Shown: piece by piece, positions 13,801 to 25,800 of the stretch
How positions within the stretch are numbered: the first letter of the stretch is position 1
Layout of the letters: every line of letters begins with the position of its first letter
Assembly (NCBI RefSeq): GCF_963576615.1
Contig: NC_088708.1
Coordinates: 45,371,196-45,435,195 of the forward strand
Source of the DNA: Watersipora subatra
Lineage: Eukaryota; Bryozoa; Gymnolaemata; Cheilostomatida; Watersiporidae
DNA length: 64,000 nt
Direction: 5' to 3'
Position numbers and translations under genes: made by a program
The notes under the pieces: generated by a model
Database searches by the model: none
What the model saw: the letters and a program-made list of their open reading frames with translations, nothing else
Told to the model about the DNA's origin: nothing

Positions 13801-16800
13801 TTGCGATTACTGAAGCGGTGACTTTGTTAGCGTCTTAGTTTCTATCTTGCAGATTTAAACTTTTTTCACTGGCCACCAGTCCTGATTAACTGTGACACAC
13901 GAGGGGTTACTGTAGTGGGGAGACCGCTGGTAGTGCCTGGTCTGCTTGCACCAAAGTTTCTTCTCATATGAATGTATCATGGGAGGTGTAGCAGGACAGT
14001 AAATCTTATGTCTGCAATATTGACAGGTTTTTTAAAATTGACTAATGCAGCTGTGTGCAATAACAACGCATAAACTCATATCTTGTTTCAAATTTTATCG
14101 AGTTTAAAGATTGACTAATGCAGCCCTTGAGTGGGTGTTGAATCTGTTGATGTAACTTTCTGCTTTTTTCACATGCAAACTCATGCTTTGGTACTGTTCG
14201 CGATAACAACTCATATCCTGTTTCGAATTTTATTGAGTTTAAAAATAGACTAATGCCGCTATTGAGTGAGTGTTGATGCAACTTTCTGCCTTATTTCACC
14301 TACAAACATATGCTTTGGTACTTTGCGATAACAACTCATATCTTGTTTCAAATTTTATCTGCTGCGACATTTTGTCAATTACATGTTGTACCCTCTCCTC
14401 AATGTTTATGGCTTATCTTTCTCTTCGCGTTCACAGAAGTTGGCCAGGAAGTATCGCAATCAAAAGTTCAAATGTGGAGAAGACGATGATGGCTACTCGG
14501 TGAAACTGAAGATGAAATACTTTGTGCGATATATGGCTGACAACAAGGATGACAGCCCGCTCTATATATTTGATAGCAGCTTCTCTGACGTATGTACCCA
14601 CCCCCCCCCCCCCCGCACTCTTACTTAGATTTATGGCCATTCCTTTTCATTCATCGGTATCTCTGAAGGCAGTGTGATGATATGTGCTCATGTTTGCTAT
14701 TTTGGTAAAAGCTGTTGTGACCTTGGACAATATATATGTAGGTGGCGGGTAAGGTGTTCCTAGAGAATTATAATTTACGAATAGGTTTTTCTATGACTTA
14801 ACTATTGAGTTATTATATTGTTTTATTTGTTGAAAGTCATTCATATGGACCATCTGATAAAGGGGAAAAAACCATATAATGATCTAGAAAACTGGTTGAT
14901 TTTGTTTCGGTACTGAATAAGGTGTAAAATCTTGTCACTGCTGGTTCTGTGCTTCTTGCTTGCAGTCCTGAAGCATTGAAGGGGAAGGGGGGGGGTGTTC
15001 ACTTTCTACAATATTGGTAGTAATGGCATGTCCTAATTCAGTATAACTCAAAGGAAATTGCAGAATGTTGAATTATCTGTATAAAGGTATGAATGGATAT
15101 CTGAGATGGGCTGTTACATGAGCCTGTAATTGCTCAATGATAAATACACTTTCACTGCAACACATCAAATGTGCAGCGAAGCGATTGTTGGAAGCCAAAA
15201 ATATTGCCTGCAGTTATAGCCAAATCCTTCGCCGCTGTGAAATTTTGATCATTTTTAAAGAGGTCATGACCTCCATGTTGATTTAAAACTTTGAAACCTC
15301 GGCGAGATAATTTGAGCAATTGTTTGTCCATCTGATTTTACACCTGAGTAAACTCGGCTGTAGAATTTCGCTATGTTTTTTCGTACTTCCGGTTTACAAA
15401 GGATTACGATATTTTCGTTGTTTAGCTCATGATTCCGGTTGATTCCAAAGTTTCAAGTCAATTGGATTATTCGTTCTTGAGATGTCGTCGAAAGACCGAG
15501 GGTACTTCTCATCGATTGAGAAATGAAACATGGCTGCTGACAGAACGTTAGTTTCTTACAAACTAATGGCTCACTGAATGAAACTTTAGGTAGCCAAGTA
15601 ACCAAATTAGCCAAAGCTTGTAGGCCTATATACGAGATCAAACTGAAAAGTATTAACATGGAGAAGATAGACCTTATAGATTGTCATCAACGGAGGCCTG
15701 ATTGATTTCATTTCAAAGAGAGCATTATGTGCATTTTTGGAGTCACAAAGGTTTATTTTCATAAAGAATAAATTCAATATGCTTGTCATGTCAAATGGGT
15801 CATTTAGTAAAGAAACAGCTAATTGCATCACAATATCAAACTTGTTTGCTTATCTCAATAAAGACATGTTTGTTCAAGCTACTCGCGGAGGATCTCATTC
15901 TAGGGATTAGCATGTTCTTTAGTATCCTGGTTGTACTTAACCTAGTTGTAGCCTCGGGTCTATAGTTTGAAATCTGCATCCTTCGTGACCTTATGACCTC
16001 CTTAGATGAATTTTAACACACCATTGTTATGGCTTTCTCCTTTGTTCACATTTCATTACAGCTAAGTGACTAATTATCAACTTGCCTCCAGATTGAGTTT
16101 ATCCTACCTTAAAACAACCGCTACCCCTGTTATTGTTGATGATGCAGTTTCGTATGTTTGTAATAAGGCTTCATGTGGAGCTTTTTAATAAATCAGTCAT
16201 GATGGGAGGTGGGCTCACTGCCATCTCACTATGTTTCAAGATAAACTAGTAGAACGACAGTGTGTTTTGGAGATTAGTTTGGTTTTATTCTATATAACAA
16301 TTTTTCGGGTGTCTTATAGCGATGTATTTCTGTTTATTACCTGCGTCAGATATTTCCAGGGCTATTTTTATGCTCCGTTGCTTAAGTCTTGCTTTTGCAA
16401 GACGAAATAACAAGAAAGCAGGTACAAAGGTATTTAATGAAACAGATAGTGAGTCAGTCAGTGATAGCCCTGCACTGGTTGTTTGCTAGCTCCTTATCAC
16501 AATATAATTCAAGCCAAAAGTTTGTGCCAAGAAATAACTTGCAATGTTTTTTCTACACTACCTAAATAGTTATGATAATTTGAGGAAATTCGCTGGTGGA
16601 TCTGTATACTAGTAGTATCGGTATACTAGTCGTGTCAGTATACTACTAGCTACAGTGTACTTGTATTACTGTCCATACCTTTTATGACATGACCACTCTG
16701 TACTATACACCTACTTATTAAATTATTTTGTGAAATAGCCGTGTGGTGCCGTTCAGATCTCTCCTTGTCCCACTAAATCGCAGTAATTGTATGACACTGG

Positions 16801-19800
16801 AAATTCAATACCACTATCCACCTTTGGATAAGTATAAAATTATGGTAATCCTTCAGTGATTATTGCCCAATAATCTCAGTGGAGCCTGCTAGCATTTCTG
16901 ATTGATTATGCTGTCCTTGAAGATACTTATGGAGGGGCTCCATTACTTAGAGTATCTTTAACCTTTTATTATAGAATAGAAAGGAATTTAGTTATTCGAG
17001 TAAGTTTATTGTGATGTAAATTTTTCCTGAAAATAGGTCTTGTGAATGAACATTCTATGCAAGAAATTGGTAATCCTAGAAAATTTAAACTGTTGCTAGC
17101 TTTATCTGTTTTTTATTCCTGGCATTTGTGTTGTAGTTACCACTGTTGCTATTCATATCACCTTTATAAAGGTGTAATTACCACTGTGGCTATTCATATC
17201 ACCTTTATAAAGGTCAAATTGAAATAACTTTACGTGAAATACTGTAGAAGCAAATGCACACTGAGCGCCACTATATTTGTAAATGAAAGCAATCCCTAAA
17301 CATAATCCCTAAACATAATCCCTAAACATAATCCCTAAACATAATCCCTAAACATAATCCCTAAACATAATTTGTTCTTCACAATTAATCAGAGTTGCCA
17401 AATTTTCATTATATGTAGTCTTCTTAGTCTGGAAACTACATAATAGCTTGCAGTTACACATTACATGTGGTCTTCTTAGTCTGGAAACTACATAATAGCT
17501 TGCAGTTACACATTACATGTAGTCTTCTTAGTCTGGAAACTACATAATAGCTTGCAGTTACATAATGTTGGAATAGCAACCACTGCAAGGATTACCATAA
17601 CTGCGAGAATCAGTCAGGAGACACCGGTTAGCAGGTGCTTGGCTGTACCCATAATTAACAAATTTCACATGGCATATGGAGTAGCCATCAAATTGTTATC
17701 AAGTTATACATATTTCTTATCACAAAGGTTTAACTTTGTGTCTGATGCAGTTGTCACTGTTTTTACTCTTTATTTGACTTATCGAAAATTCGGCTGTCAA
17801 TTGTGATTGCAAATAAAAAATTGCACGACATCGTTGACAAATTGTTTTATAACCTGAACAAGAGGAGAGAGCCTCTTTTCTTGTATCACTTAAAATGGCC
17901 CGTAACAAAACTTCCATACTTGTTTGGTCCTGTCAAATGGCCAGCACGCATCTAGGTACATATTTATATATACAGATTATATACATTTATATGTATTTAT
18001 TCCGTGTTCTATGCATTTATATGTATGTATTACGTGTTTCACGCATTAATATGTATGCATTATGTGTTCACACATTAATATGTACATATTATGTAATACA
18101 CTCAGACCCGTGTAAGTTCGACCGAGTGTGCGATTATACTGTGCCCAGAGTTATGGATAAGTGCAAATATGGGTCTAACATTTAAAGTAAGTTGACTGTA
18201 ACCACTATTGAAAGACTGTAGAGATCGGAAAAAGATTAATGCTAAAATAACCACCCTACATTAATATAATTAAAAGCAAATATTATGGACATAGCTCTAT
18301 GTCATTCACCAGGCTCACTTGAAATTTAATAGTGTACTTCACCCTGTAATATCTCCTCGATTGATAGTTGGTGATTCCCCAGCATTCCCTGTAAAGGAAT
18401 TATATTACTGCATCCTTATTTCTTCCTTTGACCTATTTTAGCACATGAAGAGGAAACGGTTGCTGGATGACTTTCAGGTACCTCGGGTTTTCCCCGACGA
18501 CTACTTCAACTTAGTTGGCGAATCTCGTCGTCCACCATACAGGTTTATATTTATAATTTCACTCGTTGCTTAGCAACTCGTACCACAATTGTAGCTTAGC
18601 AACATTTAGACTTGTTAATGTTTGTTTACTGTCTGTTACTGTGTGATGACATTGTTGAGTTGAAAACCATTTAAAGAAAATCACTCAAGGTTGTTAAGGA
18701 TGGTTATTGTACTGTCAGCTTTCTGTATAGGTTAATTGTGGGTAGTTAACTATGCTAGAGTGTTGAGATGGTTTAGACTTTTACTAACAGAGATACATGT
18801 ATGCTTATCATATCTAAGGCATGGTGATGACTCGGCAATATTGGACATTGACAGAGTTAGTGTTTATAGTCTAAGCGCTACTAGCGAAGAAGATTGTGGT
18901 CTACATCCTGAGATCCATTGAAGGCTTCATTGAAAAACAGTACATGTAGTTCCTTTTGCCACTGCTGTAAATGATCTTTAAGCCTCAGTCAATTATCTTC
19001 ACTTAATTGATGCATTCTATATATAACCAAGTGTTGACTAAGAGTCAAAGGATATGAAAGATAGTGATTTAACTGGGGCTGGTAAACAAGGCAATAATGG
19101 AGTGGTCAGCGTGTAGTGTTGCAATGCTGGTGCCAAACAGGACATGCAGCCACAAACTATCAATGCAATCATTGGCTATGTAGGTAAATAGCTTGTTGAA
19201 TCACTCCGGCGCTTACGAATTCTGTGTACACAAGGAGTCCACGATTTGGGTACATGTGAAGCGGTCGATTGAAGAACTTCAATCGTGTACTTTGAAAATT
19301 TCAGTAGTTTTTTTCCTGGATTAGGGTACCTGTTGTACGTGTCAACCCGGTTAGTTAGAGTTGACACCGGATAAGTATCTGCGAGGGCGATGCGATAGCA
19401 AAAACCGTAGCTCGTGATTTTTATGTTATAATGGTTTTTAGATTACCGTCGCTAAACATTGGCGTGATATCGAACAAGTTTGGTGTATGCTATACATGTT
19501 TGTTAGATTCATTCGTGGGTCATTGATAGAGTAATTACCGTGACGGTCAGATATCGGTAATAGTGATATATGTAGGATACCTCCAAGTTTTTTGGATACG
19601 CATGGAACTAAGCAAATGTCTATCGCAGAACCCGTTCCATGACAGGCATATTTTCGGTATTTCGTCTGTCTTCTCTAAAATGGTGATTTTCAACCATTGT
19701 GCAGCGGCACACCTGTGTGCCATGAGAGATCATCATTTGTGGCGGCGAGAAATTTTCAATTAATAGTCTTTTTTTCCAACTTCATCTATATTATTATTGG

Positions 19801-22800
19801 TCGTCGTCCTTTTTCTGTCACAAATCACAGAGATTATGTATTAGAACGATTATTCTGAAGCTTGCAAGGTGGCCGATTAGCCCAGTTGATGAGAGAGTCT
19901 GTCTGATTAGCTGAATGACATGTCATGTCTGGGAAGGAACAAGAGCGGCTCATTGAACTGAAACAGGATGGCAACTTGAAGCTAAAATATGCTGATCTTC
20001 CTTTGGACAGTTTTTAGTTACCTGTTGCTTAGGAGTTCCCCATTCTGGCTGGCAAAGCTGTGTTGGCATTGCTTCTGTTTTCAATCACATCTATTGTGAG
20101 CTGAGTTTCTCAAGCTGACTGCAATATAAACCTAAAACACAGAGACCGAAAGCTGTTGAGCAACAACTTTCTGTGCGTCGCTACCATTCCTGCAAGAATA
20201 TCATATTGTTTTCATCAAACAGGCCCAAGTTTCATACTAACTGAGTGTATAAATATATTAAAAAGCTTATTAACTACATGTATTACTGCGATTGTATGAT
20301 TATGTGACACTTTGGTTGGTGGTACGCCCCAGGATGTTGTAAATGTAAAAATGTGGTGCAGCTCAATAAAGATGGACAATCACTGCTTTAGGGAAATTCG
20401 GTAGAATTCTAATAGTAACAGTAGCAACTAGATAATAAGTAAGATAGAAAGTCTACATAATCCATATTCATGTGTTACTTAGCAGAACTGCGTGTGTGCG
20501 CGCGCCTGCGTGTGAGTGATTTATCTCATCAAATACATAGTACATACATTTGCACACATACGAAAAAGAAAACAAAGAAAAGTTTCAAACAACTGCATAT
20601 CAACAATCAAACAAAAGTAGAGATGATGGGGCCATTGCGGAATAGCAGAGCTTAACCGGTCGCACGCCCAAGTCGACAGCATAAGGCGGAGACACTAATG
20701 TTCACCAAGCAGAGCTAAGGTGGAACCTTATCTCCGTCTTAAACTCACCAATAGGTTTTATTAATTCCAACGACGCTGGCAATTTATTCCACAGCGCAGA
20801 CATCACAAAGTTAGATGTTCGTTGACCAGCAGATGAAGAATAAAAAGGAGTAGGAAGTGAGGATGATTGAAATTGGGTGTTATAACGTGAAGGTTTTTGA
20901 AATGTTTGGGAATGATCCAGTTTATGTGCTCTAATAAGTGATTTATAATGAAACATTTTATCAGCAGTCAAAATCTTGGAGTCATGAAATAAATCAAAGG
21001 TTGGGTAATCAAAAGGCTGTTTATAAATAATACGCAATATTTTTCTTTAGAAACTTAATTGATTTGGGAAGGTGAACCCGAGAAGCATTTTCCCACGATT
21101 CTATAGAGTAGCATAATTTAGAGTGAATAAAAGAGTAATTTTGTATATGAATGTATTTACATGCTAAACGATGTAAGGCCATAAAAACATTTAAATGTCC
21201 TCAAAGCACGCTAAAAGGAATACATTTGCTCTAAAAGGACATGTGAATCTGTTCAGTGTGCATCCATTTATTTTAAAACATTTTAATATTTTATAAAAAA
21301 CATCTTTCCCTTTGCCCAATATGTTTGTATGGATGTGACTCAACTGCAGATCCTTTTTTATCTGCATCTGAATCCATTTCATCTCCTGCCTGTGTTCTTT
21401 GACTGCAGATGGTTTGTGATGGGCCCTGCTCGATCAGGTACTGGTATACACATTGACCCCCTTGGAACTAGTGCATGGAACTCCCTGATCACAGGCCACA
21501 AGCGGTAAGTATTCACATGTGTTACCTGTATGTACATATAACAGGGGCTACAACTAACACGAGTGAAAGAGCAAGGTGCAAATAGCAACGGCGGCTTACA
21601 AAGTTCTCTGCAAAACTAGAATATATAAGACTTTCATTGATTGCAAGCAACTGGTCTTTTATCAAATTTTGTGCGGACAGCTTACTGGATAGAATTCATT
21701 TAGGGCTGTGCTTTCCTATGAGTAATTTCCAACACATGTCATTAATCTCAGCTGTCGTACACACCCTTTAATGCTGACCTTGTTCGAGATGTAAATGGAC
21801 TATTGAATATCCCTGGATTTTCTTGCGTCACCCGATATACAGCTCAGTACAGTTGTAATTGTTTTCTATTGTTAACCTTCGTTCTTTATGTGGGTGACAC
21901 TGTTGCTGAGATGATGGTTTTAGCAAACAATGGGTGGGTAGCACACCAGACACCAGATACGTTGCACTAAAACTTGGCCAAACTCAAGCAACTGACCATT
22001 TCATCTAATTCCTGTAACGCAGCCTGGTCAGCGAGCAGCCAATATGGAGGAAACATCCAGGGTGTATAGTTATCGGGATGTCGGTCATCTGACTTGTCAC
22101 CGTTGTGTGCCAGTTCCCAGATGCCATAGGATTAATGGAAAATCCCTGGTTCGTTGTGTCAGAAAGAGGGCGCACGTTTCTGGTGCGTGTGAATGAACTG
22201 AAGCGTTACATAAATGCGAGGCATTGCTTGGCAGACAAGCGCAGACTGTTTCTATCTTTAAACCTTACAAGCCGAAGTAGCCTCTCATTCTCTCATTACT
22301 AGCATCTAGTTGCCAGGCTATTTATGTCACGATTGACCTTGGAATGCCCTCTAGTCCGCTCAGTAGCAATGTGCCCAAAAGTAGGTAAACAAGTATCTTT
22401 GCGGTTGTAGAAATCGCAAATTATTGTGGGTGTCGTCTAAGTGTTTACTGGAAGGGAAGCCCAATCCTGTTTACTGACCGACCGCATGCATTGTTTATCT
22501 CAATATCCCTGACGTCATGGCCGCTGTATCTGCATAATATTTGTCTGCGTGTATTTGTATGCTAGGTGGTGCCTGTTCCCTCCAGAAACACCCAAGGAGC
22601 TGCTCAAGCCTAGTCATGGAGATGCTTGGAAGCAGAAGGGCGAGGCAATCACTTGGTTCGCTTACGTGTACCCTAAAGTATCAGCACCAGACTGGCCAGA
22701 AAAGTATAAAATGGTATGGCATAAAGTGGGTGGGATGACGCTTGACTCAGTGGCAGGATGTTTCTCCGCCCCTGCTGACTCCAACTATAGCATATATTTG

Positions 22801-25800
22801 GGAGCAATGCAAATGATTAGGCCTGTCCAATATGTACTAGTTGGGGGTCCCATGACTCACTGAATAAATTACATGATTGAGAAATCTTTAACCAGTTAGA
22901 ACCGGTTCCACTGTTTCCTGAGCTATTACTGATACGGACGCAGGGCGAGCCATGGGTGATTTCGTGTGCCAAAATGTATTTCCTCGTGAAGCCTGCTACT
23001 TGTTAAAAGAGCAAACATTGTTATCGATATGACGAGGAGGGGGCCTTTTACAAACTCTGCGAAGTTCAAGCCAAATGGCTGTGAGCACTTTTGTATCTGA
23101 AATAGAAGGGAAGGGCAAACTGACCTTATTTAGAATCTAGACATTCTAGAGGACTAGTTGATCTACCATATGGCTGATCAAGTGACTGAATATGCTGCCA
23201 GCTAGCTAAATGTATGTACAAACTGGTCAGATAATAGCTTGCATCAGCTTTTAGCTTGACTCCACATGCTCTGTATTTTCATGCTTGGAACAGTTTCGGA
23301 GTTGCTTTCACTCCAAATCATGGAAACAGTAAAATCCAAATGCATTCAATACCATTTCACTTCTCTAAATTTCGCTGTGAGGGTACTCTCATCTCTGATT
23401 CATTACAACAGTAGGGTGCGAATTTCTCAGCGGCGAGCAACTCCGAACCCGTTCGAAGCATGGAAACGGTGATAATGTGTCGGTGACTTCTAGGAACGTT
23501 TAGGTGTTTACTAGATGCTGTGTATGAAATGTTTCAAACCAGCAGTTATGTTCATACTTGCCTTTGCTATTTACTGATCACATGCTTCCTTTGGACAGTT
23601 GAAAAGTTTTAGCATTTTAATTTGAATGTCATGTGGAAAAAGCAACTGCTGGAAGTCTAACGAAATGCAAGTTTCACTGAAATGCTCATAAGGGCTGTCT
23701 ACACAGGCTAATGTTTTGGTGTACTGATGTTTTGGGTTATTGATGTCTTAGGGTATCCATGTCTTGGGGTATTCATGTCTTGGGGTATTCATGTCTTGGG
23801 GTATTCATGTCTTGGGGTATTCATGTAGTGGAGTATTCACGTTGTGGGGTATTTACGTCGTGGGGTACTGATGTCTTGGGGTACTGATGTCTTGGGGTAT
23901 TGATGTTTTGGGGTACTGATGTCTTGGGGTACTGATGTCTTGGGGTACTGATGTCTTGGGGTACTGATGTCGTGGAGTATTGATGTCTTGGGGTACTGAT
24001 GTCTTGGGGTATTGATGTCTTGGGGTATTGATGTCTGGGTGTATTCATGTCTTGGGGTATAGATGTCAGGGGGTATAGATGTCTGGGGGTATTCATGTCT
24101 TGGGGTATAGATGTCACGGGGTATAGATGTCATGGGGTATAGATGTCTAGGGGTATTCATGTCTTGGGGTATAGATGTCATGGGGTATAGATGTCTGGGG
24201 GTATTCATGTCTTGGGGTACTGATGTTTGGCCAAAAGCAATGAGTCCATGGGTCTTTAAGGCTGCTATACAGGCCAGGCATTCATATCAATGTTTTTTTC
24301 ACAATCCTTTACACAAAATAGAACCACTTTGACAGCACATTTAGAGCATTTTAACATATTTATGAAAAATAAATTAATAGTTAGCTTTCTAACATACAAA
24401 TAATTATTTTAAGATATATGCAACTGATCACCAAATAAGTTCAACTCGCTTCATTCAAGCCCCACAAAATCTCTATATAGTCCATTTGACAGTATTGACC
24501 AGCCAATTAAATTACTCAAGGGTTCCTTTAGCATACTTTTTTATTTCCGTTGGTAACTGCTGTTAGTTTTCTAGAAAGAAAAAGTGCACTCATCGCTAAT
24601 GGAATCAGCCAATGAGAGGCGATTGGAACAAACAAAAGTTAGTGCTGAACATATTGATCAGTGTAAAACATGGGTCTGTGTAGACTCAGTAGTAACAGCA
24701 GTTAGCGGTCGGTCAGAAAGGTGAAGTCATCAACTAAGCATGGGGAGAATGGTTAATAGGCGATGCTAAAGTCTGAAATCGTATTGTTGTAGATAGAGTG
24801 TGTGCAGGGCCCTGGGGAGACAATGTTTGTTCCTGGTGGCTGGTGGCATGTTGTTCTGAATCTAGATGATACAATAGCGGTGACACAAAACTACTGCGGT
24901 AGAGTTAACTTTCCTGTGGTCTGGAAGAAAACTGTCAAAGGACGTCCAAAGCTTTCCAAAAAGTGGCTCAGGGCTATGCAGGTGAGAACCTAGGTCAATT
25001 TGGAATTTACACTTGACTAACAAAACTTGCAGATAGTTTAGTTGGCGGCAGTTGTCACAACAATTGCAATTACAGAGTATCAGTGATAGACGAGGATTGA
25101 AACGGAGTGAGTGATATAAAAGTGTGGCGTAAGGAGACTGAACTGCTTTAGAGAGCTTCTTCAAACACTTGATGGCAATAAACATCGTTCAAATCAACAT
25201 TAAGCTATTATATGCCGACTTTCAATCCGTGTAAAGCCGCCTTCATGCCCCATTGTGACTATCACGTCGACAAATATGCCTGGGTGATGTAGCATGGTTT
25301 CTAAGTAGAAATACGGTTAGGTGATGTAGCATGGTTTCTAAGTAGAAAGCGGTTGATTTACCACTGCTACATGTTTCAAAAACTATTTTAGAGCATTTTA
25401 ACATGGTTATAAAAAATACATCAGCAGTTGGCTTTCTAACACGCAAATAAAAAATGCTTTAACATTTCAAAAAATATACAATTGATCACCAAATAAAAGT
25501 TCAGCTCAGTGGATTTAACGTCCACAAACTCTCTATGGTCCATTTTAAAACTACTTATGATGATTTAAGTAATGATGAAGCTACTGCTAGTAGTAAACTG
25601 AACCGATAAAACACTTGCTACAACCTGTCAGTTTTGTAGGAATTACCTACACGAAGGGCTTTAAAAACCTCTTTCAAATAACATCCAAAAAATGTATTAA
25701 TCAGTTTGGTTATTTATAATGTTTCCTCGGATAAAAGGTTCGAATGGATTACCTTCAAGTCTAACAAAGAATGAGCGTGCAACTCCAACTTTCCTTTTCT

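Larger units (their letters stand above)
9136..14436. other. JMJD6 intron 2, transposon-rich
   Basis: This 5.3 kb intron contains a foldback (9343-9432), a hairpin (9465-9508), TA microsatellites with an inverted flank (about 10027-10075), a retroelement nuclease remnant (10351-10750), a long TA run, a pair of related foldback elements (12067-12536 and 12915-13346) and a TA-flanked element (13531-13912). The stretch 10840-12060 has nothing I recognise. At 14050-14370 there are three diverged direct copies of a segment containing AACTCATATCTTGTTTCAAATT and TTTATCGAGTTTAAA-type words. Confidence 0.8.
14590..18441. other. JMJD6 intron 3
   Basis: A 3.9 kb intron. A C-rich tract (CCCA followed by 14 C) begins 7 bases after the 5' splice site (14597-14614), and a G-rich run lies near 14980-14998. 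Two tandem arrays are at 17291-17370 and 17412-17563. A 43-bp segment containing ACTATTCATATCACCTTTATAAAGG-like sequence is duplicated at about 17127-17215. A roughly 32-bp AT-rich unit (TTTATATGTAT..CGTGTT) is repeated three to four times at 17980-18095. I see nothing in 15010-17110. Confidence 0.7.

Noticed and set aside
14042-14281. Minus-strand frame with internal repeats
   Set aside because: Derived from three diverged direct copies of a non-coding segment in JMJD6 intron 2.
17291-17370. Interstitial telomere-like CCCTAAA repeats
   Set aside because: The period is 13 bp (AATCCCTAAACAT), not 6, so it is an ordinary minisatellite.
19868-19945. Possible tRNA or tRNA-derived SINE (TTAGCCCAGTTGATGAGAG A-box-like word)
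   Set aside because: The A-box-like part is suggestive but no convincing B box or tRNA fold follows; at best a very old SINE.
23821-24208. Long minus-strand frames of repeated SIPQD/TPRHQY residues
   Set aside because: They are translations of the 16-bp minisatellite in JMJD6 intron 6; the period is not a multiple of three, so several frames are open by chance.
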